From Gavia stellata (Eukaryota; Chordata; Aves; Gaviiformes; Gaviidae), in the NCBI RefSeq assembly GCF_030936135.1, contig NC_082602.1, forward strand, positions 3,286,001 through 3,350,000: a stretch of DNA of 64,000 nt, read 5' to 3'. The notes beneath the pieces are model-generated. The model was not told the origin of the DNA. It did no database searches and saw nothing but the letters and a program-made list of their open reading frames with translations. Made by a program: the position numbers and the translations under genes. This document shows, piece by piece, positions 1-11,200 of the stretch (position 1 is its first letter; each line of letters opens with the position of its first letter).

Positions 1-765
1 GGTATGCCTGGAAACGGATGTGGAGTGGCATCTAGGGAGGAAGGTGGAATAATTTACAACAATTTGGGGGGTTTTTTTAGTATTATATAATATTTTTGAA
101 TGCCAGCATAGTAATTTGCTGCTTGTGGAAAAACTTTTGACAGGTAAAAGCAACAGAAATCTATGAGTGATGTGCACACAGTAATTTATTAACTTTGATT
201 GTCTTGGGGATAATTTTCTGCCAGCTTTCTCAGTGTATTGGAATATGAACCTGCAGATGGGTATAGGAAAATTGGAGGGGTGCTATACTGAAATCTAATC
301 TAAACCTCCAGATTTTCAAGTATTCTGTACCTTACTGTCCTTCCTCCTGAATGTCCTCCTTCCAGATTGTTTTGAATTGTTCGAACGTGCGCTAGGTTCA
401 TGTTTTTTCTGTAGAAAAAGAATTTGAAATAGTTCTGCAGAAATACCTATTCCCATTCCTTACATAAGCCCGCTCTCTCAAACGAGTACTCAAATAGAAA
501 GCCTTAGCTGTTAGTAGTGATACTGAATAAACTTCCTCTTCAGGAATGGCCACCCGTTGACATAACCATAATTCAATGCTAAGGTTTTGTATTTTTGTGC
601 AACTTTGAAGTTTTTGGAATTTTCTGGAGGCAGAAGTGAACACCTGGGACGTGCATTGCACAGGTCTTGTAGTAAGTCACCTTTGTGTCCAAGGGGAGGA
701 TGTGACATGGCAGTTATCCTGAGAAAGCCCCTTCTGTAAACCGTTGGTACGTCGTTTTCTTCCAG
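1..765 (+). other. TFAM: TFAM last intron (3' part)
   Basis: I see no coding exon here. The stretch ends in a pyrimidine-rich tract and a tccag acceptor at 761-765, directly before the exon that encodes the end of TFAM. Open frames on the minus strand have no recognisable protein and read through the intron and exon alike, so I treat them as chance. Confidence 0.7.
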
Positions 766-984
766 CCATACCTGCAGCTTGCTGAAGATGATAAGGTTCG
801 GTATGAGAACGAAATGAAGTCGTGGGAAGCAAAAATGGTTGAACTCGGACGTGAAGACCTGATACGTACCAGAAAGCAAAGGCCAAAAAAGAAAACTGCT
901 GAAACTGCCAAGAAAGCTGAAACAGCCAAAGCTTCCTCACGCAAGAACAAGGCAAAATTAAAGTTGAAAAAATCAGAAGAATAA
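766..984 (+). CDS. TFAM: Mitochondrial transcription factor A, last coding exon (partial gene)
   Basis: The exon begins after the acceptor at 764-765 and reads 72 codons to the taa at 982-984. The first part ([20 protein letters not shown]) matches the end of HMG box B of TFAM, including the RY-NEMKSWE core, followed by a basic C-terminal tail. TFAM coats and bends mitochondrial DNA and is needed to start transcription at mitochondrial promoters; the tail contributes to activation. Here the tail after GREDLIR is about 38 residues, rich in Lys and Ala, with a short internal repeat ([12 protein letters not shown]). It is clearly longer than the roughly 15-residue human tail as I remember it. 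All upstream exons, including the mitochondrial signal and HMG box A, lie outside the window. Identification is firm; absolute residue numbers cannot be given. Confidence 0.9.
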   Translation, partial: PYLQLAEDDKVRYENEMKSWEAKMVELGREDLIRTRKQRPKKKTAETAKKAETAKASSRKNKAKLKLKKSEE

Positions 985-1690
985 AATGGTGAAGTATTTT
1001 ATATTTAATGCCCTTTGGTTGTCATGTCTTTACCCTGCTCTGTTAATGCTGCAGTCAGCATTAGCACTGAAATTTGGAAGGCCCGTAAAGGGCCCACTGG
1101 AGAAGTAGGAAAGGTGATCAGGTAAGAGAGGAGTCGGTGTCTCTCGGAACTGACTGAAAATAATCATTGCAGGTGTAGCCCGAACTGTACAACAATAACC
1201 GGTTAATCAAGCTGTGAATAGTGATACTCACTGACATCAGCAGAGCTCTCCAATAATGGCAGATAACGACTAGCTTTTATAAGATAATTTTTTATGAAAG
1301 CAAGAATATTCTACAATGTTACCATCTAAACTCTGTAAATAAGAGCTGAAATCTGAGTTCATGCTGTTGTTTTATTCCCTCCATGGTATTGGTAGCGAAA
1401 TGTTCTACATTTCAACAAAAGGCACGAGAAATGTAAAATACTAACTTTTATTTTATGCATCTGTCTTTTTGTACGTATCAATCTGTGTATACCACTCATG
1501 TTGCATTTAATTAAAGACCATATGAGTTTTGTATAAAGGTATCTTTGGACTTTTATTCCATGGTTTTGTTTGGATACATGCAAACACTTTTGCCTTCCTG
1601 TTGTCACATTTGGGACAGCCTGGAAGGAAAAGGAAATGTGTGAACTGTTAGAACTTTGATGTAATAAATACAGGTATTTTGAAGAGTTGC
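985..1690 (+). other. TFAM: TFAM 3'UTR and poly(A) signal
   Basis: No coding potential follows the TFAM stop. An AATAAA at 1663-1668 is followed within 30 bases by a T/G-rich stretch, the usual arrangement for 3' end formation. This gives a 3'UTR of about 700 bases. Its end is inferred; earlier cleavage is possible. Confidence 0.65.
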
Positions 1691-1884
1691 TTGGTTTTTG
1701 TTTTTCCTGGGGTCCGTGTGTCTTAATGAAAGCCTCAGAGGTATTTGGGAGCATCTGTATTTTTAGAAGGAAGGCAAAGCTGCTTCAGTAGTTGGTGGAT
1801 TTCATCCAGCCTGCAAGAACCGCCTGACCTATGAGGCTTATTGCTTACCAGTGGGAAGTGGAAAGCCAAATAGGAGTCCCTTGT

Positions 1885-1965
1885 ATTTTTTTTTTCCTTT
1901 CCCCCCCTTTCCCCCCCTTTCCCCCCCTTTCCCCCCCTTTCCCCCCCCTTTCCCTTTTTTTTTTA
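1885..1965. repeat. (CCCCCCCTTT)n pyrimidine tract
   Basis: A run of T is followed by about six near-perfect 10-base units of seven C and three T, ending in another T run. The plus strand is pure pyrimidine over roughly 80 bases, so the minus strand carries six G7 runs separated by AAA. It lies between the TFAM 3' end and the DNAJC9 CpG island. The apparent open frame across it is only a product of the repeat. Confidence 0.95.
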
Positions 1966-1989
1966 ATTTAGTGAGGGGAAGGGTATCCG

Positions 1990-2421
1990 AGCGCTGCCGG
2001 CTTTCCTGTGCAGAAGGCGTACTGAGCGCCCCGGCAGGAGGGGAGGCTCTGGCCTGCCCCTGAGGGGGAGCACCGTGAATCCCAACCGCCGAAACTCCCT
2101 CCCCACGCTCGTGGGAGGGATGGGGGACACCAGGCCGGGTACGGCCCCGCTGCAGGCGTCTGCCCAGCTCCTGCCGCCTTCCTGGCCGGCTCCTCCGGCC
2201 ACCTCTGCAGCAAAGCTGCCCTTCCGCCGCGGAGAGGCAGCTCGGGAGAGCGACGCCCGGCAGCCTCCCTCAGGGGACTGCCCTCCTCTCAGCCGCCCGC
2301 CCGCGCATGCGCCTCCCCGCCTCCCGCCCAGTTCTCGCGAGAGGCGGGCGGGGCGCGGCGGTTGGCGCTCTTGAGGCGGCGGGCCGGCGGGCGGGGGCGG
2401 CGCCGCGGCGGCGTTGGCGGG
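1990..2421 (+). promoter_or_regulatory. DNAJC9: DNAJC9 CpG-island promoter
   Basis: GC- and CpG-rich DNA starts near 1990 and runs through exons 1 and 2. Visible motifs are an NRF1 palindrome GCGCATGCGC (2303-2312), a TCTCGCGAGA palindrome (2333-2342, the motif bound by BANP and earlier linked to Kaiso), and E2F-like TTGGCGC (2362-2368) and TTGGCGGGA (2414-2422, touching the start codon). There is no TATA box. This fits a housekeeping, growth-linked promoter. The start site is not resolved; it probably lies between about 2340 and 2400. Confidence 0.75.
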
Positions 2422-5073
2422 ATGGGGCTGCTGGAGCAGTGCGAGGCCGCCTTCGGCTCCCCCGACCTCTACCGCGTCCTGGGCGTCCGCCGGGAGGCCT
2501 CGCCCGAGGAGATCCGCCGCGGCTACCACCGCGCCTCGCTCCGCGTACACCCCGACCGCGCCGAGCCCGATGCTAAGGAGGAGGCGACGCGGCGGTTCCA
2601 GGTGAGGGGGTGAGGGAGGGCGGACGGGCGGCACCGGTGGCCCCTGACCGACCGACCGGCCCCTGTGTCCCCACAGATCCTGGGCAAGGCGTACGCCGTC
2701 CTGAGCGACGCGGAGCAGCGCGCCGTGTACGATGAGCAGGGCACGGTGGACGAGGAGGGCGAGGCGCTGAGGGGCGAGCGGGACTGGCAGGAGTACTGGC
2801 GGCTGCTCTTCAAGAAGGTGAGGGCCGGGCCGGGCTCTGGGCACCGGCGGCGGGGCCTGGCGGGGCTCACCTCAGCGGGACGGCAAACCCTCCGCGAAGG
2901 GGCAGCCCGCTGCTTCAGAGCGGTAGCCGCGTCTCCCTTACGAGCTTTGTGTAAAACACTGGGGTTTGGGGTTTTATTTTATGCTGTCTCTTAAATCCTT
3001 CTGGTGAATAAATCCTGTAACTCAAGAAGTGTCACTTCTTTGTTGCAGATCACTGTAAAAGATATTGAAGACTTCGAAAAAAGCTATAAAGATTCAGAAG
3101 AAGAGCTAGCTGATATTAAAGCAGCGTACGTGGATTTTGAGGGTGACATGGACAGAATAATGGAGTCTGTGCTGTGTGTGGACTATACAGATGAACCAAG
3201 AATACGGAAAATCATAGAAAAAGCCATTGACTCTGGAGAAGTCCCATCTTACAAAGGTTTTGTAAAAGAGTCTAAGCAGAAAATGATCGCAAGAAAAAGG
3301 CGGGTAGGTTATATCAATCAGGGACCAAAGGGAAACATTATTTATGATAAGCTTTTAATCTCCCTCAGTAGAAATAAATGAAACCGTTCTTAAGACAAAC
3401 ATTTGCCACAGGATTGCTGGGTTACAGATCTTGCTCAGTATCTCCGAATTTCACATTTAGTCAACCTGTGTTCTCCAGCCCCCCAAATGGTTGTGAAAGG
3501 CTTTCAAGTTGTAATAGGCTGCTACATATTACTACTTTCTTTTATTTCGTTATTATACACAATGGCTTACTACAGTTTAGCCTGTTCCTCCTGCATTTAA
3601 TTACAAAGCCATGAGTTGCTGGAGTTAGGAAGCGTACGTGGGGTGGAAATATGTTATGCTCGCCTTTTGGCAAGTGTGAAATAACATTTTGGACTAAATG
3701 GACCTCTTCTCCAACATGTCTGGGGTTTTTTTTTGGACAATTTGTAGAATATGTTATATACACATCACAGTAACCTTTCTGTAAGAAAATGTAATAGCCA
3801 CAAAGACAAAAAAAGTGCAGGTGGAGGGGAACAGGGATGGGGGTGGGCATCTTGTCATGTTCAGCATTGTGAAATGGCAAAAAGCTGTCCCGCTGTACTA
3901 AATTGCAGAACCAGAATGGGCTTTCTTGTTGAGTGATCTCTCATCTGTGGCCAAACTTGGAAACAGTTTGTGTTTCCTTGCAGCTATTTATATACAGGTG
4001 CAAAATAAAGTGTTTGGTAACTAATATAAGACTTTGTCAAATAACGTGCAAAATACTTTTTAAAAATCTAGTTTGCTATTTTAGGCAGAAAAAGAAGCTA
4101 GAGAGGCAGAAAAGACTAAAGACGAACTGGGCCTTGGTGGAGAAGATGACTTGAAAGCGCTGATTCAAGTAAGGCTTTTTCTGTCTGTTGAAGATAATTA
4201 TGTTACTGGCTTATAACTGTGTTTTTTCCCTGAGCACCTTTGTGTTTTGGATCCTTGCAGCTCCTCTGAGTTCCTGAGGTTAAAAGCTGACCTTAACGTT
4301 AACTATCTATGTACTTTAATAGTCAGAGCATGGTATGGATTTTATTACCTGTGTCTTCTTAAAAATTAACAATGTTATTCTAATATGCTTATTCTTACTG
4401 CATACACAATCAAAATATTTAACTTCTGGTTTTAGGCAGTTAGGGAGTGTTAATGATTCTTTCTTTCTGAGGGATTCCACAAGGATGTAGAATTTGATAG
4501 GTCTTACTATTTTGCTTTTCTGTCTTGGGGATCAAGGAAAGAAACATACTGTTTATGTTCTGGTTTTCGGAATGTTTTCTGTTTCTCCTTTCTTACTGTC
4601 CAGTGGGCTTCCTAGAATGTTCACACTTAATCATTCCTCAAATTGTAACAGAGTTTTGGGTCTAAACTAGAAATTGCTTTGCTTTTCCTAGCCTTATGTC
4701 GTGATTTTTTTTATTTTTTTTTTAATAGCCCCTCTTTACCTCTGTCTTGATACTTCTGAAAGTTAGGTATAGAGTCTAGAGTATACAAGTAGGCTTTTGC
4801 TTGACAGTACTATACCTCCTGTAGCATGTATTCCCTGTTTAATCTATTCCGAGATTTTTATGTAGCTATCTAACTTCAATAGAATAATCTGTATTGGGAA
4901 GTAGTAAAAGTTTTGGGTTTGGTTTTGTTTTGGTTTTTTTTCCCCTCCCCCAGAGCAGAAATAAAGATCGAAAAAAGGAAATGGATGACTTTTTGGCCCA
5001 ACTGGAAGCAAAATACGGGAATAATGCTAAAAAAGGAGGAAAGAAGACTGCAGCCAAGAAGGGAAAGAAATAA
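2422..5073 (+). CDS. DNAJC9: DnaJ homolog subfamily C member 9 (histone co-chaperone)
   Basis: Five coding exons: 2422-2601, 2677-2817, 3049-3303, 4085-4168 and 4954-5073. All have GT-AG boundaries and each is a whole number of codons, giving 259 residues (human about 260). An N-terminal J domain spans roughly residues 13-85, with the HPD motif at 43-45 (RVHPDR), the loop that stimulates HSP70 ATPase. The middle ([15 protein letters not shown] and on) and the basic Lys-rich C-terminus ([14 protein letters not shown]) match vertebrate DNAJC9. The family protein binds histones H3-H4 and recruits HSP70 during nucleosome assembly; it is mainly nuclear. The ATG at 2422 was chosen because it opens the J-domain frame in a CpG island just after a GC-rich leader. 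The gene is complete, with no damage seen. Confidence 0.95.
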
Positions 5074-5640
5074 AGAACTGTGTAGTCTGAAATATCGGGT
5101 ATAATTTTGTACGAGAACATGTGGGTTTGGGAGAATTGCAGAGTGTTTCTGCACTACTGTTTTGGAGTGTGTGTGCATCAACTTGCTGTGACTGGGAGGT
5201 ACGATACAGAACACATCATGAGCAAGAAAGACAAAGCATTCTGGTGCTACTGTTTAAAATCCTTTGGGTGCTCTTCAGTTAAGATCAAACAGATTGTCGA
5301 CTAAAAGTTTTGTTACAGTAAGGAAGCGGTGTGATGTGTGGGATGCCTGGGTGTTTATTAGTTGAAGCACCTTCCTTCCAAACACCTGCTGGGTATCAGT
5401 ACAGCTGATGGTGAAACAATGTCATCCCACACCTTTCAGTCTTCTGTGCTGGTTCCTGTGGCTTCTGCGTGAGAAGCCTTATCTTTTTGCTATTCACACG
5501 TTTCTTTTGTAACAAATTTTCAGCTGTTTTTAAAGGTTTTTGCACTTCAGCTCAACAGGTGTTTTTTCAGATGTCCCAATGGTTTTATAAAGATACTTTT
5601 GAAAATTGCAGATTTAATAAATGAAAAGATTTTGCAGAAT
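5074..5640 (+). other. DNAJC9: DNAJC9 3'UTR and poly(A) signal
   Basis: An AATAAA at 5616-5621 about 545 bases after the stop, with T/G-rich DNA downstream, is the likely main poly(A) signal. Another AATAAA overlaps the stop codon region (about 5069) and is probably not used. Small open frames in this stretch have no recognisable product. Confidence 0.6.
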
Positions 5641-8270
5641 TCTGTGCTATGTTGCTTCCCCAGCCCTCTACGTTGTCTTAGTAACTGTTCCAAACAAACT
5701 GATCATGTTGACTGTTTTGACTAATTTAAGGCAAGTAAATACTACATGCTTCTATAGCAGCTGAAAATATGGCTATATTGTTACTTGTGGCATCAGCACT
5801 GGTGATGCGATTAAAGGGCCACGTAGGAAAAATGAGACCGCATCACGTATGTGAGTATGCAGAGATTCTCTTAACACACTGAGGTAATAAACTTAAAAAT
5901 GCACAGAACAGAGTCAGTTCTGTGTGTTTCTAGGGTTCGTGATGTCCCATAACAAGGCGTTCCAAAACTTAGAAACGTCCTGCGTGTTACTTCAATAGCA
6001 TCGCAGTCAAGTCTGCTGTAGGATGGTAGTGATTAGCTACTTCATTGTATTTGTCAACAGTTCTGTTACTTCAGAAGTGAAGTACTTCTGTAAGATGTGC
6101 AAATACGTTGAAGGTTTTTACTTCAGCTGGTTTTAAACCACTTGATGTAGTGTGGGGGGGTATGAATTTGAAGGGTAACTAGTTTTCAGCTTGCTGTAGC
6201 TCAAAGGAATGAGGCTGGCTTTATTTTGTGGATCATTTTTCAAAGGCTTACGAGCCACTAGGTGAACATATAATTTTGAATTGAAGGTCCTCATTCCTTC
6301 AGTGATAGCATTCAGGAACTGACTATTTAATAGAGCTTCCTGGGGGGAAGCTAGAGGTAGACGGTAACTCTGTTCCCTTCTACTTGGCTGCTTTCAAAAA
6401 TTATCCTGATTCTGAGAGAGTACAGCATATTGTTAGGTTGCATAACACATGACTTGAACATTACTCTTGCCATACAAAATGGATACCTAACAGCCCAGGA
6501 GAAGTCTCTGCTGTCAACCATTTGTACAGAAACCGAAAATTGCCTTATGATGAGACTGCTCCCACTTTTTTAACATACAGACTCTTCTAGGCTATGAAAA
6601 ACTACATTATGTTACAAGAAGTCTGTTCAAGTTTATTTGTATATTTTGTAACTCTTAATGCACTAGGGCTCCAGAACACTCACTTGGTCCCTGAGGAATG
6701 GCACTGATACAAATGAGATACTTATCTCCAGTTACCTTGAGATAACTAAATGGCACAGTGGTCAATGTTCCAGTAGTCTTAGCTGTTAAGAGAAATTGTA
6801 TTTTGAAAGGGTTTAGTGAGTAGAGGCCTCCTTTAGCATCTATTTCTCTCTATGCAAACTTAAAGAGATTTAGATTGAGACCAGAGTTGGGTTTTTTCCC
6901 CCCCCCCCTCTAGAAATGCAAAGGAACATTAGCCCAGTTACATTTGCATGGTTCTGCTTTGCTTTCTTTGCCTTTCTTTTGGATCAGAGCATGCTTGGAT
7001 CAACTAGACTCAAGAATGTCAATATTGATTAAAAACTATTAGCTGTTCTGTAGGTCCCCCTAATATTTGGTAGATCGCATAACTTAGAGTGGGGAAGTAG
7101 GGGCCACTGCATAAAGAATACTGACAGGTTTTGCCTGTTACAAATTGTAATTTGGAAAATATTAACAAGGAAATTTAGAAAAAAGTGCTCTTTGATTGGA
7201 TTATAAAGAAACAACTGTTTTTGTGCAGTGTCCTAACTTGGTTAAAATACAGTAAGTGGTTATCCTTCACCTTGTCTTTATGCTTACTTGTAGTCTGGCA
7301 TGTACTGCTTGGGAGTAAGACCTTCAACTAATCACTTATTTTGTACTTCATGTTTTTGTTTTATTCGGAGCCACAAGGGCAACTACAGCTAATACCTCCG
7401 GTATGTCTGTCACGCAGTACAGAACACATCTACCAAAAGGTACATTCCATCTGTGGGTTGTGGAACTTTGTGGTGGAGTGCAGAAATCTTGTATAATTGC
7501 AGATATTTTTAGAAAGGGAGACTGACCTGTTCTGTGAAATTACCATATAACATCTCACCAGGAAGACAGTGTACTTTCTTTGAATACTGTCTGGAACTAC
7601 TCACAGTAAGAGACTCCTTTTTGCCTCTAAAACCTTCTTCAGTCACTGAGGAAGAGGTATAAAACACAGGAAGACTCAGTGGTGTGCTACCCTTAAAGCT
7701 GTCAGTTCCGTTTATCGGGTTTGCTACCTTATTTTTACACAACTATGTTAATATCTGCTGCAATTACTACAGGATTCATAACTTGAGTTGTAGAAGCAGT
7801 ATCATGTGCAGTGCTTGCTTTTGATAGTGTAATATTGCTTTAGACATATAAATATAGCTTTATAAATGTAAATTATTACTGCTATGGAAAACCTGATTAA
7901 TCTTCTGTAGAGCTAACAAAAATCAGCAGGTTCTGCAGTACCTGCCTCTAACAACATGAACCAGTAACAAGCCACTAATGGGAAAACAGCAATGACTGAG
8001 AGCATTGGCTTGATTTTCTAGCAGTTAGGCTTTCCTGCCCACTGGAGTATATTCACCCTTCCACTGGAGTATCACTTTTTCTACTGGTAGAAAATGGAAT
8101 GTTTAAGTATACCCCTTCTAATCTTTGGCAGCTGCTTCTTAGATTTATATAAAAATAATTATTCCTAAGGAAGGGTGTTTGAAAACTCTCTGTAAACAAT
8201 GTTGACATTGCTGAGAATGAGAGTTGGTTCATGGCTCTCTGGAGATGGATGGACACTTCTTCATGGCACC
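5641..8270. other. Convergent DNAJC9 / FAM149B1 intergenic space
   Basis: No coding exon was recognised. The minus-strand 3'UTR of FAM149B1 must extend leftwards from 8270. Several TTTATT sequences on the plus strand (for example 7360-7365 and about 6632) are AATAAA on the minus strand and could end it; I cannot choose between them. The rest is AT-rich unique sequence without a repeat I can name. Confidence 0.5.
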
Positions 8271-11200
8271 TTAGAACCCCTGTTTGCTTTTTGTGACTGA
8301 TCCACTTCGACTGTGGGCTTTCACAGAACCATGCAGCTGAAGACCTAATAAACAGAGATCATGTACAACTTTAAGACTTCTGGAAGGTATTAAAACTTAA
8401 GTACCAAATACAGCTCCTTTAGCTTAAAACTAAAATGCTTTTTTTTTGGCTTTTTATTCTAATATGTGGCTATCAACTGCATTATGTATAGCTTGTGCAA
8501 GTTTGAGACCAGTGACCAGTCTTCCAAAAGGGGCAAAGTTTGTGCCTTCATTAGTTGCTGCATTGCAGGGAACTACTGTATTCCTTGATATTTCATTAAG
8601 TATTCACGTCTACAAAGTTCTGCTGATTTCAATTTTTTTGTTGTTTATACAGCAGTCATAAAACTCATCTTGCATTTAAAGATACTGGGGTTTTTTGGGG
8701 GGGGGGGGGGGGCGGAGAGCAGATATTTCTTTTAATTTCAGTAGGAACCACTCCTTGTTTAAAAACAAGTTACATCACTGCCATGCCTTTGTTAAACTCA
8801 AGTTGCCTCTTGTACCACTTACATTAGCGGTAGTAGGCCACTCGACTATTAAACAAGCTAAAAGACCCCTCCTGTCCTCTAGTAATCACCCATGTGCTTG
8901 CCACCTTAACCTTTGCAGCTTCCATTAACTTTTGCAGCTTCAATCCTATCTTGATAGTATATTTTTACGTGGGAAATTCTGACAACTCCATAAGGAATCC
9001 CAAAACACTGTGATGGAAGGAATCCAGTGTAACTCGTCTTGACAGACCTAGTTTTCAGAAAGTGCATCTAATCTCTGTGCTCTGTGCCACCCTTTCCAGG
9101 TGGAGGTGATACTTAGCATTATTACAGAGTTGACAGGGAGTGCTCAAGGTGAACTCAGATGAGAGTTATAAAGATGGCATTCAGAAAAGCTCTTCCAGGG
9201 CACAAAAGTTAACTTTTGCTGTACTGTAATCTCTGAACAAACTCCCTTTCAACTGACTAGGCTAGGCTCTGTGTGTGCCAAGAGGTGAAAAACCTAAACC
9301 TCTGAACGTTGAAAGAAGTAAGGTTCATTGGTCTACCATAACCCTTCTGTACACATCTGCAACTTAGTCTCGTAGCTTCCTACTATTAAAAAGAACCACA
9401 GCCCTGGTTGTGACTGTGTAGCTATTCTGAAGTGTATCTGAAGACTATTTTCAAAGTGTATTAACCATAAACAATTTAAGGAGATTACTTTGCAGTGAAG
9501 GAAGGGAAACTGGAGGGAAGCGTATGCATTACGTTCACAACAAAAATGCCTTCCTGCTGCCTTGGTACTCGGATCGATTAAAAATAAGTATTTTTAGATG
9601 AGATTCATTTTAGGTTATGCTAAGTAACTCCACAAAGTTCATCCAGTTTTTACAAATTAAACAGTACAAGCATATTTTGATTTCAGAGTATGCATGTGAA
9701 TTGTACTGATACAGTTACTGGCTTTAAAATATACTTTAAGTTGATGATCTAGTGCAGATCTAGTACAATCTCTTCCAGATACAGTGCAAATAAGTTTCTT
9801 TTGGACATAATGCAATTTCCTTGGGTTGTATAGCTGAGCAGAAGAAAAACCTTGGACAGAAAGTAGTTGTTGCTAGTGCCTGTTTAAATTGGCAGCTCCT
9901 GCTCTTAACTTTGGCATGAGAGGCATTGGGGCTGATTACATTAAGCTCCCTTAAATGATTTAAAATACGAGGTAGTAATAAAAATTACCCCAAACATACT
10001 CCATATGCAAGTATAAAACTTGTATAATGGAAAATTTAAAATGTGAAATAGAACTTTGAAAAACCTCCTCAGTGTAATTACCTATGTAGGAAATGCATCC
10101 TTGTCCCAAAAGCCTACCTCTTGCATAATCTTATGAAATTCTATGACTGGTGAGCATACCTGAACCTGTCGATCCTCTGCTTGTCCAAGATTGATTACTA
10201 TAATCAATAACAGTGCAAGAACGGCGGTGCTGTGGATCTGGCTGAAAAGACAGTTCAAGTTACTTATCTTTGCATGAAAAATTCTAAACATCAAGATTAT
10301 AATACAAACTACTTAAACATATGTATTTCCTAATTCGTAAGATGTTGAAAAGGTTTAAGTAGAGCTTTTACAAGTTTCAGGAGGGTTAAATCAACCTGAA
10401 GTTTAACTCCTACAGAGTAGAAAATACACTTTTGTAACACTGTTACTTAGAATGATCACTGGGCCAGTTAAAGGCATTCTCACCACTTCTGGAAACTGCT
10501 CTGTTTTAAAATAGGTTTTTAAAAGTTTGTACACTCAACTGCTAAGTCAAGGATGTTGAAATTATACACAGAAACCAAACCAGCAGCTATTTAAAAGCTA
10601 TTGTTAAAATTACAGCTTTTAAAGCTTAGATAAAAATACTTCGTTAGGTAGGACAAGGTACCAGTAGAGTGACTTAAACCAAGAGCCTTTGATACTGAAA
10701 CGGACTGGACGTTAATAGTACAGCAAACTTGTGCAAGAAAGCAATGAAGACTATCCTACCCTTGTGTTTCTGAACACAGCTGTAGGAATGACTTCCCAAT
10801 GTCTATGCGAAACTTTAAAGCATCCGCTCCTACCCCACCGTTCTTCTTAAGCCCTCGCAGAAGCAGCTAGATGGAATGTTACACCTTAAGTAACACTTAG
10901 CTTTTTCCACAAGCATCCTAAACTTGGATTCTTCAAGAAGTGTGTAGTACCACCAGCTGCTTATAGGTGTAGTTAGGAGCTGGCTGTGGGGAGTATAGTG
11001 AGATTGTTATCCCATGTTTCTGTTAACCTGTGAGTATCTGATCAAGCGGTGACCTTGATGAACTCCCTGGCACTCATCACCTGTGACATTTGGTTCTTGA
11101 TTAATGTTTACCTACGTTAATTGTCAAAGCACCCTACTGAGTAACTAAGGATGATTGGGTATAATTTGCCATGCTTTACCAAGAATGCGTTGGTTGTGTT

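Noticed and set aside
1851-2063. Plus-strand 70-codon frame rich in Pro and Phe
   Set aside because: It is a direct translation of the C7T3 repeat and has no homology or splice context.
1963-2844. Long minus-strand frame (293 codons) over the DNAJC9 promoter and first exons
   Set aside because: It runs antisense to clear DNAJC9 exons in high-GC DNA, where long open frames are common; the composition is Pro/Arg/Gly-rich with no domain.
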